A DNA stretch of 5,213 nucleotides from Desulfobacterales bacterium (lineage in GTDB: Bacteria; Desulfobacterota; DSM-4660; Desulfatiglandales; Desulfatiglandaceae): contig JAKLQB010000589.1 in the NCBI GenBank assembly GCA_022013615.1, forward strand, positions 1 to 5,213. The letters run 5' to 3'. Every line of letters begins with the position of its first letter. The first letter of the stretch is position 1. This document shows positions 1-5,104 of the stretch, in pieces. A model generated the notes under the pieces. It did not search any database and had not been told where the DNA came from. It saw only the letters and a list, made by a program, of their open reading frames with translations. The position numbers and the translations under genes are program-made.

Positions 1-1
1 T

Positions 2-328
2 AAAGAAGCTCTGTCGATAGTCGTTAGAACTGAATGCGCCCACTGTTCTCAGTCCATGCACATTGAAATTAAAAGCGATCTAAACTACCATGTGAAGGAG
101 AAGGGTTGTGAACCTATAATTTTTGTACCCGATGTGAATTTATACAAGCTTGAAGATCCTAATATTATTAATGCATTTTGAAAGGAGAGTGTATTCTTCT
201 GGTCAGAAGAACACGCAAAGGAATATCGCAGAAAGGTTCACAGGATACGTGGTGCATACTTTACACCAAAACAGGTCACGTATGTGACGAGAACCATCCA
301 AAGTGCGATTTTTGGATTTAAGCAATAA
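2..328 (+). CDS. MerB-like (alkylmercury lyase family) selenoprotein, C-terminal part, TGA-encoded Sec
   Basis: The reading frame enters from the left edge, runs 59 codons to an in-frame TGA at 179-181, then continues 48 codons to TAA at 326-328. Both halves look like one protein. Before the TGA are an ECAHC motif and a segment ending IINAF; after it comes KESVFFWSEEHAKEYRRK. Aligned from memory with plasmid MerB (QSF-C-C-HVHFF), NAF-TGA-KESVFF puts the TGA exactly at MerB Cys159, with five positions from it to the Phe-Phe pair in both. In MerB, Cys96, Asp99 and Cys159 break the carbon-mercury bond and hold Hg(II); the Cys96 region lies outside the window. A selenolate here would bind Hg(II) very strongly. 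Inference: a Sec-containing organomercurial lyase or a related protein with another substrate. The main alternative, a nonsense mutation, is disfavoured by the hairpin after the TGA and the intact downstream frame. Confidence 0.8.
179..214 (+). promoter_or_regulatory. bSECIS element: UGA plus recoding hairpin of the MerB-like gene
   Basis: Downstream of the TGA at 179-181, TTCTTCT (194-200) pairs perfectly with AGAAGAA (205-211) around the tetraloop GGTC (201-204). Below a TA bulge (192-193), GTG (189-191) pairs with CAC (212-214). The apical loop starts 19 nt after the UGA. From memory, the E. coli fdhF element also has a GGUC loop, 18 nt after its UGA, with a bulged U on the 5' side, so the resemblance is close. 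Such hairpins bind SelB and deliver Sec-tRNA to the UGA. The element lies inside the coding region, as is usual in bacteria. Confidence 0.8.
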
Positions 329-588
329 GGTAAAATATAGAATGCCTTACCGGCAATCATATTTACTCAGGCCTGGGGTCAAGTCTGCCCTTGAGTCTTG
401 CTGACATTCCATATGAGTCAAGGGCCCCATGGATAAGCATAACAAGCCGGGTGGAGGTGAAAGCAAAAAGTTGGCGGGTTTTACGTAAAGGTTTTTGGTT
501 CACGAACTACCGAGGTCGACACATCACCCGGAAACGTTATACCTCTTTTCAGATAGGTAGCATCTAATGAATATGCGAGGAAAATGTT
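329..588. other. Non-coding stretch between the MerB-like gene and the membrane protein gene
   Basis: No convincing gene lies here. CCCTTGA (388-394) can pair with TCAAGGG (418-424) across a 23-nt loop, but no T-run follows, so this is not a clear terminator. A copy of the motif GGCCTGGGGTCA sits at 370-381 and resembles the tandem repeat near 2500. A small inverted repeat, GTTC-AC-GAAC, lies at 498-507. A 19-codon ORF from ATG 429 has no Shine-Dalgarno sequence and no recognisable product. Confidence 0.5.
540..568 (+). promoter_or_regulatory. Possible promoter/operator of the membrane protein-CDF pair
   Basis: TCTAAT at 563-568 matches the -10 consensus at five of six positions, but no good -35 lies 16-18 bases upstream. 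Just before it, TACCT (540-544) and AGGTA (555-559) form a dyad with a 10-bp centre. A weak -35 combined with a dyad upstream of a metal exporter would suit a MerR- or ArsR-type metal-responsive operator. That reading is an inference, and no such regulator gene is in the window. Confidence 0.22.
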
Positions 589-975
589 ATGAATATGAAA
601 AAGCTCGTCATTATTTTTGTCCATGCCTTTATCGGCTGGGTACTTTGCGCTGCAACGATGGGAATTGGGATGGCTACAATGACCCTTGAAAAAACCCTCA
701 TCGTCCATGCCATTGGGGCCCCGATATTCTTTGCTGTCGTCTCTCTGATTTATTTTCGCAAATTCAACTACACAACACCTCTCCAGACCGCGATGATTTT
801 CGATGGCTTTGTGATAGCCGTAGATTTTTTTGTGGTAGCCCTCTTAATTAACCGCAGTTTGGAAATGTTCGTCAGCTTACTTGGCACCTGGATTCCGTTT
901 GCGCTGATATTTGCTTCGACCTATCTGACGGGGGTATCTGTGCTGAAAAACGCTAAAACTGAAGCCTTGATTTAG
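589..975 (+). CDS. Small four-helix membrane protein, function unknown, paired with the CDF exporter
   Basis: This 128-residue protein is almost entirely membrane-embedded. Hydrophobic segments lie at roughly residues 4-27, 36-56, 67-87 and 93-116, joined by short loops with basic residues (for example RKF near 57-59). The N-terminus MNMKKLV has no cleavable signal sequence, so it is probably an inner-membrane protein. The start at ATG 589 is chosen because GAGGAA (577-582) lies 6 nt upstream; ATG 595 is a poorer alternative. I see no catalytic motif and do not recognise the family by name. A polar or charged residue sits in helix 1 (His11), helix 2 (His40) and helix 3 (Asp72, Asp79), which could suit ion handling. 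Its stop codon TAG (973-975) touches the start region of the CDF gene, so the two are almost certainly co-transcribed and may act together in metal export. Confidence 0.75.
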   Translation: MNMKKLVIIFVHAFIGWVLCAATMGIGMATMTLEKTLIVHAIGAPIFFAVVSLIYFRKFNYTTPLQTAMIFDGFVIAVDFFVVALLINRSLEMFVSLLGTWIPFALIFASTYLTGVSVLKNAKTEALI

Positions 976-1013
976 TGAAGGAGAAACATAACCCCCAGCA
1001 AGCAGGAATGAAT

Positions 1014-1913
1014 ATGTCTCATGACCACAACCATCAAATAAGCAATTACAATCGCGCCTTTGCTATTGGTGTTTTGCTCAATGTCATTTTCGTTGCGATT
1101 GAAGCAGGCTATGGAGTTGCAGCAGGATCTTTGGCCCTGATAGCAGACGCTGGGCATAACCTAAGCGATGTGCTAAGCCTATTGATAGCCTGGGGTGCTG
1201 GTTTGCTGGCTACGAAACCCGCAACTGAGAAAAGGACATATGGTTTCCGCAAGGTGACGATAATGGCTTCTTTAGCCAGTGCAGTATTGCTACTTGTTGC
1301 GCTGGGCGGCATTACATGGGAAGCCATTGGCCGATTCTTCGATCCAAAACCGGTTGAGGGGATGACCGTTATCGCGGTTGCTGCCATTGGCGTTGTTATT
1401 AATACAATCACAGCGTTGCTTTTTGTATCCGGCCAGAAACACGACTTGAACATCAGGGGTGCATTCCTCCATATGGCCGCCGATGCTGGTGTTTCATTCG
1501 GTGTCGTCGTGGCGGGTATAATCATCATGGTCAAAGGCTGGTTGTTGATTGATCCTCTAATTAGTCTTCTTATCGTAGCTGTTATCCTCGTTGGCACTTG
1601 GTCTTTGCTCCGTGATTCGATGAATCTTGCCATAGATTCTGTTCCTAAAGGCATTGATATAGCTGGAATAAAAAGATGCTTAACCAGCCTTGAAAACGTT
1701 TCTCAGATACATGATCTGCATGTTTGGCCTATGAGTACAACGGAAGTTGCTCTGTCTGTCCATTTGATTATAGTTGACGATTCCTTGAACAATGATTTTC
1801 TGCCTAAACTCCAGCAACAGTTACATGATCGTTTCAGCATAGAACATTCTACGATACAGGTTGAAAAACATGATGATGGTCCCTGTATGTTAAACAAGAA
1901 CGGATGCATATAA
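1014..1913 (+). CDS. Cation diffusion facilitator (CDF) metal exporter, ZitB/CzcD type
   Basis: CDF proteins exchange protons for Zn(II), Co(II), Cd(II) or similar ions and export them from the cytoplasm. The 299-residue frame has the family layout: a short His-rich N-terminus (SHDHNH), six predicted membrane helices and a cytoplasmic C-terminal domain with DLHVWPMSTTEVALSVHL. The intramembrane metal site is visible as His48/Asp52 in HNLSD (helix 2) and His153/Asp157 in HMAADAG (helix 5), the His/Asp pairing common in Zn/Cd exporters. Length is typical. The start at ATG 1014 is preferred because AGGA (1004-1007) lies 6 nt upstream. ATG 1008 and GTG 975, which overlaps the previous stop, are in-frame alternatives adding 2 or 13 residues. 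The C-terminus carries Cys291 and Cys298 (GPCMLNKNGC), a possible extra soft-metal site. Metal specificity cannot be read from sequence alone. Confidence 0.93.
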   Translation: MSHDHNHQISNYNRAFAIGVLLNVIFVAIEAGYGVAAGSLALIADAGHNLSDVLSLLIAWGAGLLATKPATEKRTYGFRKVTIMASLASAVLLLVALGGITWEAIGRFFDPKPVEGMTVIAVAAIGVVINTITALLFVSGQKHDLNIRGAFLHMAADAGVSFGVVVAGIIIMVKGWLLIDPLISLLIVAVILVGTWSLLRDSMNLAIDSVPKGIDIAGIKRCLTSLENVSQIHDLHVWPMSTTEVALSVHLIIVDDSLNNDFLPKLQQQLHDRFSIEHSTIQVEKHDDGPCMLNKNGCI

Positions 1914-1950
1914 AAGGGTTATGTGGCTGAAAGATGCTTGACATTCCACT

Positions 1951-2050
1951 CATATTTTCCTGAACAATCATGGTGATAAAATGATTATTAAACACCAAAA
2001 AAGAAATAGATTTAGCAAGAAAACGGATGAAGGAGGTGAAACAACCATGA
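1951..2050 (+). pseudogene. Decayed C-terminal remnant of a HigB/RelE-type toxin
   Basis: Just before the antitoxin gene, one frame (1957-1989) reads FLNNHGDKMII, and the next frame over (1988-2050) reads LNTKKEIDLARKRMKEVKQP and then TGA. Gp49-like/HigB toxins typically end with a strand of this kind, then HGF-KKTQKTPKKEIE-A--R. The pieces match those ends, with the part in between (about HGFIKKTQ) missing and a frame change at the junction. The TGA at 2048-2050 overlaps the antitoxin ATG by ATGA, the usual coupling in such toxin-antitoxin operons. Stops at 1939-1941 and 1982-1984 close both frames. I infer that the toxin was deleted and the antitoxin kept. Similarity is from memory of the family and the fragment is short. 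Confidence 0.5.
2030..2038 (+). promoter_or_regulatory. Strong Shine-Dalgarno fixing the antitoxin start
   Basis: AAGGAGGTG at 2030-2038 is a near-perfect anti-16S match, 8 nt before ATG 2047. It selects this start over the in-frame ATG at 1981, which would add 22 residues and read through toxin-remnant sequence. Confidence 0.85.
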
Positions 2051-2373
2051 CTCGTCCCACATTCCATGATTTTAAAAAGAAAGCATTAAGCGATCCAGGC
2101 GTAAGGGAAGAATACGAAGCACTATCTTCTGCTTATAATCTTAGAAAAAAATTAATTGGTCTTCGCAAAAAAGCCGGTCTAACCCAAGAAGAGCTTGCTA
2201 AGAGGCTGCATACGCAGAAAAGTAATATTTCTCGCCTTGAGAATGTGAATTCAAAAATATCGCCAAAATTATCAACAATAGAAGAATATGCCAAGGCAGT
2301 TGGGTTTAAATTGAAACTCGATTTTGTGCCCCAAAACACTTTAAAATCGCATAACAATGCAAATTTACCCTGA
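2047..2373 (+). CDS. XRE-family HTH antitoxin/regulator, HigA-like
   Basis: This 108-residue DNA-binding protein has an XRE/Cro-type helix-turn-helix at about residues 34-90: a first helix RKKLIGLRKKAGLTQEELAKR and a recognition helix around QKSNISRLEN (57-66). The N-terminal 30 residues (FHDFKKKALSDPGVREEYEAL) are typical of antitoxins paired with HigB/RelE-like toxins. The tail after GFKLKLDFV is short and probably disordered. In intact systems such proteins neutralise the toxin and repress the operon by binding the promoter. Here the upstream toxin is only a remnant, so this copy is probably an orphan that may still act as a repressor or as an antidote to related toxins. Confidence 0.85.
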   Translation: MTRPTFHDFKKKALSDPGVREEYEALSSAYNLRKKLIGLRKKAGLTQEELAKRLHTQKSNISRLENVNSKISPKLSTIEEYAKAVGFKLKLDFVPQNTLKSHNNANLP

Positions 2374-2490
2374 CTCTCAAAGCCTCGCTGCTCTTATCTT
2401 ATTTGAATTTCCGTGTTTAACTGCCTTTTCGAAAAAACTTGTTGGCTTTGGGGTCAGGTGATTTGCGGCGTTCGCCGTGTAATGAATAAA

Positions 2491-2526
2491 GGCCTGAGGT
2501 CGGGCCTGAGGTCAGGCCTGGATTCA
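2491..2526. repeat. Three-unit 12-bp tandem repeat (GGCCTGAGGTCR)
   Basis: The units are GGCCTGAGGTCG (2491-2502), GGCCTGAGGTCA (2503-2514) and the diverged GGCCTGGATTCA (2515-2526). Related single copies occur at 370-381 (GGCCTGGGGTCA) and in part at 2449-2457 (GGGGTCAGG). There are no spacers, so this is not a CRISPR array. Confidence 0.8.
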
Positions 2527-2545
2527 AGGCAAAAGATTTTAAAGT

Positions 2546-2669
2546 CAAGCTTGACGGTTTCGTAAAAAGTCTGAAAATCACTATTTTGCCGATTTCGCAC
2601 CCAATAAATTCAAATAGGTACAAAGTTGATTTTGGGAAATCTTGACTTTTTGCGATGCCATCAAGCTTG
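2546..2669. repeat. 124-bp imperfect inverted repeat, MITE-like
   Basis: The left arm at 2546-2571 (starting CAAGCTTGACGG and ending AAAAAGTC) is the reverse complement of the right arm at 2644-2669 at 22 of 26 positions. The 72-bp centre is AT-rich and has no coding frame. The left end also forms the perfect palindrome GTCAAGCTTGAC (2544-2555). Long terminal inverted repeats around a short non-coding core suggest a non-autonomous mobile element or a structured intergenic repeat. I do not see clear target-site duplications. Confidence 0.6.
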
Positions 2670-2748
2670 GTTCGGTTGTGGAAAGCGATATCCGGATATA
2701 TTACATTGAGAACAGATTTAATTTTTTAAGACAAAAACTCCGGGCACT

Positions 2749-2777
2749 TTGACCATGGAATTATGCAGTCCTTTATT
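2749..2777 (+). promoter_or_regulatory. Candidate sigma-70 promoter of the 2850-3785 operon
   Basis: TTGACC (2749-2754) matches the -35 consensus at five of six positions. After a 17-bp spacer, TTTATT (2772-2777) matches the -10 at four of six. Transcription would start near 2784, giving a leader of about 65 nt before ATG 2850. Confidence 0.4.
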
Positions 2778-2849
2778 TCTAAATGGACGTCAGGATACAA
2801 AATTGGCATTGTATTGAGAAAAATGAAGAATTGACTTCTGGAGGAAAAC

Positions 2850-3353
2850 ATGCTGGAAGAAACTGGTAGAGTGGAGCTCGAAAAAGGGCTACGGATCCTA
2901 TGGATTATTTGGGCAGCAATGTTGGGGTCTTTGTTTATTTACGTTTTCATCTGTCATCAAGTCGGCGAGGAAATAAGGGGAAACACGAGCCCTGATTTCC
3001 CTATTGGTCTATTAAAGAACATACTTTACGGTGCAGTAATTGTTACACTATTCCTTGCCCATTTTTTACGAAGGTTTATGCTTACAGGCCGGTTCAGCAG
3101 CTCTGAAGTTAAGCTTTTCAAACCTGCGTCGATTTCTAATCAGCCTTCAATTCTTGCTAAATATACAATCGCTGTGTTTGTCTCTCTTGCACTTTGTGAA
3201 AGCATTGGGATCTACGGACTTGTTCTGTTTTTTCTTGGCGATGACCTCCAAACCCTCTACATTTTTATCACTATTTCGGCTCTATCCATGCTCTTTTATC
3301 GCCCGAAAATGGAGGAACTTGAACGGCTAACCTTGATTATGAAACGTGATTAA
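2850..3353 (+). CDS. Four-helix membrane protein of unknown function
   Basis: This 167-residue protein has predicted membrane helices at about 14-34, 57-73, 105-129 and 133-149. A short acidic N-terminus (MLEETGRVELEKG) precedes them and a charged tail (RPKMEELERLTLIMKRD) follows. Helix 3 contains CESIGIYGLVLFFLG (116-130), which resembles the second helix of rotary ATPase subunit c (an acidic residue followed by IYGLV). The overall layout is not that of subunit c, so I take this only as a local resemblance. ATG 2850 has GGAGG (2840-2844) 5 nt upstream. The gene ends 12 bp before the YjbQ-family gene and probably shares its transcript. I do not recognise a named family and assign no function. 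Confidence 0.75.
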   Translation: MLEETGRVELEKGLRILWIIWAAMLGSLFIYVFICHQVGEEIRGNTSPDFPIGLLKNILYGAVIVTLFLAHFLRRFMLTGRFSSSEVKLFKPASISNQPSILAKYTIAVFVSLALCESIGIYGLVLFFLGDDLQTLYIFITISALSMLFYRPKMEELERLTLIMKRD

Positions 3354-3365
3354 TAAGGAGGATTT

Positions 3366-3785
3366 ATGAAGAGCTACCGTAAAGAACTATGGTTTGAAAT
3401 TCCTACTCGCCGGGCTTTTATCAACATCACATCACAGGTTGAAGACTGTTTGCGGGAAAGCGGCATCCGGGAAGGTTTAGTGCTCGTAAACGCGATGCAC
3501 ATAACCGCATCTGTATTTATCAATGATGATGAGCATGGACTTCATCAGGACTACGAGGATTGGCTGGAGAAATTGGCCCCCCACGAGCCAATCAGTCGGT
3601 ATCGCCACAATCGAACCGGAGAGGACAATGGAGATGCTCACTTAAAGAGGCAGATAATGGGGCGCGAAGTGATGGTTGCGGTGACGGATGGACGTTTAGA
3701 CTTTGGTCGGTGGGAGCAGATTTTTTATGGGGAGTTTGACGGGCGGCGCAGGAAGCGGGTGTTGGTAAAGATTATAGGGGACTGA
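3366..3785 (+). CDS. yjbQ: YjbQ/UPF0047 family protein
   Basis: This 139-residue protein covers the whole single-domain family (PF01894). Hallmarks in order: [23 protein letters not shown] (45-67), the place where most members have [30 protein letters not shown] (79-99), matching the usual YRH...NADAH-K--L-G with an insertion of several residues; and [19 protein letters not shown] (108-126), the conserved DGRL-LG-WQ-IF--EFDG block. The conserved His81, Asp90 and His92 lie in the proposed metal or ligand pocket. Family members have been reported to give weak thiamine-phosphate synthase activity, but the physiological role is unsettled. ATG 3366 has AAGGAGG (3355-3361) 4 nt upstream. It is second in an apparent two-gene operon with the membrane protein gene. 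Confidence 0.92.
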   Translation: MKSYRKELWFEIPTRRAFINITSQVEDCLRESGIREGLVLVNAMHITASVFINDDEHGLHQDYEDWLEKLAPHEPISRYRHNRTGEDNGDAHLKRQIMGREVMVAVTDGRLDFGRWEQIFYGEFDGRRRKRVLVKIIGD

Positions 3786-3835
3786 AGGGAAGGGGGGCCA
3801 TGATGGGTCCGGGGGGTTGTGCTGGATATGCGAGG

Positions 3836-3865
3836 CAGGCCCTGGATTGATCGCCAGGCCCTGGA
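3836..3865. repeat. Short direct repeat CAGGCCCTGGA in the convergent gap
   Basis: CAGGCCCTGGA occurs at 3836-3846 and again at 3855-3865, 19 bp apart start to start. It resembles CAGGCCTGGATT at 2513-2524. It sits in the 149-bp gap between the convergent yjbQ and msrB-msrA genes, where I found no T-run terminator on either strand and no gene. Confidence 0.55.
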
Positions 3866-3934
3866 GAGCTCTTCCATGGGGGACCATACACGGGTTCTAC
3901 TGAAGACAGATAATGGACCCTGGCTTTTAGAATG

Positions 3935-5104
3935 TTAGCTGTCTAAACCCTCCACAATTTCCAACAGCTTCTTGCTTGTTGCCGGGGCCAAGCCAAGGTT
4001 GTTCAACTCTGCCTTAAGAGCAATCAACGTGCCATGGCCACCGAGGTACCCGTTTATGCGGGCCGCAGCCGTTGAATTTACAAAATCTTCTGTGGCAGGG
4101 TATATGGCGTTGAACTCTTTCATAAGGACTGGCCGTTGCCTGAGCAGGTACTTCTGATGATATGCTTCGGCCATGTAAAACTCTGATGCCGGGACAATTT
4201 CAGTGTGGATTTTAATTTTGCGCTTTGCTGCCTCCCGGGTTTTCGTTTCCAAGGCCAACCTCTTTTGATCCTCACTGTGAAAATACACTGCGGACATGTA
4301 CTGCCGTGACCCGGATGGCATCGTTGGGTTGTGGCTCTCCCAAAAAATATCAAGCAGCTCCTCATAGGAGATCCTGGTCGGGTCGTAGTCGATCTGAATC
4401 GCTTCGGTGTGATCGTCTAAGCTGTGATATGTGGGCCTGTTTTTTTTGCCCCCTGTATACCCTACACGGGTACGAACAACCCCTGGGATGCTCCCGAACC
4501 GGGAGTCCGGTCCCCAAAATCAGCCAAGCGCGAAAGTAGCTGTTTCCGTTTTTTTTGGTACAGGCATATCTTCCCCTTTATTTTTCACAAACTTTAGCGC
4601 AACTGAATTAATACAGTAACGAAGTCCTGTAGGCTGTGGGCCATCGTTAAAAACATGTCCGAGGTGGCCGTCACATCTGCTGCACAACACTTCCGTTCTT
4701 TTCATAAAAAGACTGCTATCATCAGCCATTTCAATGCTTTTTTCAGAAAATGGAGCCCAAAAGCTTGGCCACCCTGTGCCGGAATCGAACTTAGTATCCG
4801 AACTGAACAGGACATTTCCACAGCACACACATTGAAAAGCACCTTTTTCTTTAAGGTTGTTATATTTCCCTGTAAAGGGTCTTTCGGTTCCCTTTTCCCG
4901 GGTAATACGGTATTGTTCCGGTGTAAGAAGCTTGCGCCATTCTTCATCGGTTTTGACTATTTTTTCAGGCATGTTTGCCTCCTTAAGGTTCTCTGGTTGA
5001 AGATAGTTTTCAGCCAGGATTTCTGGCTGCCAATAGGCAACAAAAAGAGCCGCAAATACAAGAGCATTTATACATATAAAAAGCTTAATGAATTTTTTAT
5101 TCAT
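3935..5104 (-). CDS. MsrB-MsrA fusion methionine sulfoxide reductase, selenoprotein with Sec in the MsrA active site
   Basis: One minus-strand frame runs from ATG 5104-5102 to a stop at 3937-3935, interrupted only by TGA at 4522-4520 (389 residues, Sec195). Residues 1-31 ([17 protein letters not shown]...) look like a signal peptide or anchor. The MsrB domain (about 45-175) reduces Met-R-sulfoxide: Zn-site CxxC at 92-95 and 141-144, GTGWPSFW (109-116), catalytic Cys164 in RYCINS. The MsrA domain (about 186-389) reduces Met-S-sulfoxide: [18 protein letters not shown] replaces the family's GCFW, with HTEAIQI carrying the active-site Glu, [10 protein letters not shown], and AEAYHQKYL. The TGA thus sits at the catalytic Cys position. 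Reading to TGA only would leave an MsrB plus an N-terminally truncated MsrA. The MsrA half has no Cys, so recycling needs an outside thiol or the MsrB half. The start at 5104 is chosen for the signal sequence, though its Shine-Dalgarno is weak; extension to 5185 looks unlikely. Confidence 0.85.
4486..4522 (-). promoter_or_regulatory. bSECIS element: UGA plus recoding hairpin of msrB-msrA
   Basis: On the minus strand the TGA is at 4522-4520. CTCCC (4505-4501) pairs with GGGAG (4495-4491) around the loop GGTTC (4500-4496), and after a CA bulge GGA (4508-4506) pairs with TCC (4488-4486). The loop begins 19 nt after the UGA and starts with GGU, matching the loop preference of bacterial SECIS elements. 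The other selenoprotein gene in this window has the same 19-nt spacing with an unrelated stem sequence. Confidence 0.75.
4565..4577 (-). promoter_or_regulatory. Possible internal start for a separate MsrA
   Basis: On the minus strand AGGGGA (4577-4572) lies 4 nt before ATG 4567-4565 (codon 180 of the long form), giving [20 protein letters not shown], a plausible free MsrA N-terminus. No stop codon separates it from MsrB, so the fused product would also be made. Confidence 0.4.
4970..4984 (-). promoter_or_regulatory. Internal Shine-Dalgarno and ATG allowing a cytosolic MsrB-MsrA form
   Basis: On the minus strand AAGGAGG (4984-4978) lies 5 nt before ATG 4972-4970, which is codon 45 of the long form. 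Translation from here gives [14 protein letters not shown], a typical cytosolic MsrB start, without the hydrophobic N-terminus. It is much stronger than the GGGG-type site ahead of ATG 5104, so this may be the main start or one of two. Confidence 0.6.

Larger units (their letters stand above)
2374..2849. other. 476-bp intergenic region rich in repeats, no gene seen
   Basis: No coding frame with a plausible start and product was found on either strand. The region holds a small hairpin (CGGC-GTTC-GCCG, about 2466-2477), a three-unit tandem repeat, a 124-bp inverted repeat, a 12-bp palindrome ATATCCGGATAT at 2688-2699 and a promoter candidate before the next gene. No hairpin followed by a T-run was seen after the antitoxin stop. 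Confidence 0.6.

Noticed and set aside
179..181. TGA as a true stop ending the MerB-like gene
   Set aside because: The same frame continues with family-like sequence for 48 codons, the TGA falls at a catalytic Cys column, and a SECIS-type hairpin follows.
388..424. Rho-independent terminator after the MerB-like gene
   Set aside because: The 7-bp stem has a 23-nt loop and no T-run behind it.
429..488. 19-codon ORF as a leader peptide gene
   Set aside because: It has no Shine-Dalgarno sequence, no regulatory codon run and no attenuator hairpin.
1109..1654. 181-codon open frame on the minus strand
   Set aside because: It lies opposite the CDF gene, has unlikely composition and no recognisable domain; it is a shadow of the real gene.
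1938..1943. Perfect TTGACA as a -35 box for the antitoxin gene
   Set aside because: The hexamer at the proper distance (TGAACA at 1961-1966) is a poor -10, and the region looks like remnant toxin coding sequence.
2491..2526. CRISPR array
   Set aside because: The units are 12 bp, directly adjacent, without spacers.
4322..4522. msrA as a truncated pseudogene starting at ATG 4321
   Set aside because: The missing N-terminal part, including the active-site motif, is present upstream in the same frame and joins the MsrB domain through the TGA.
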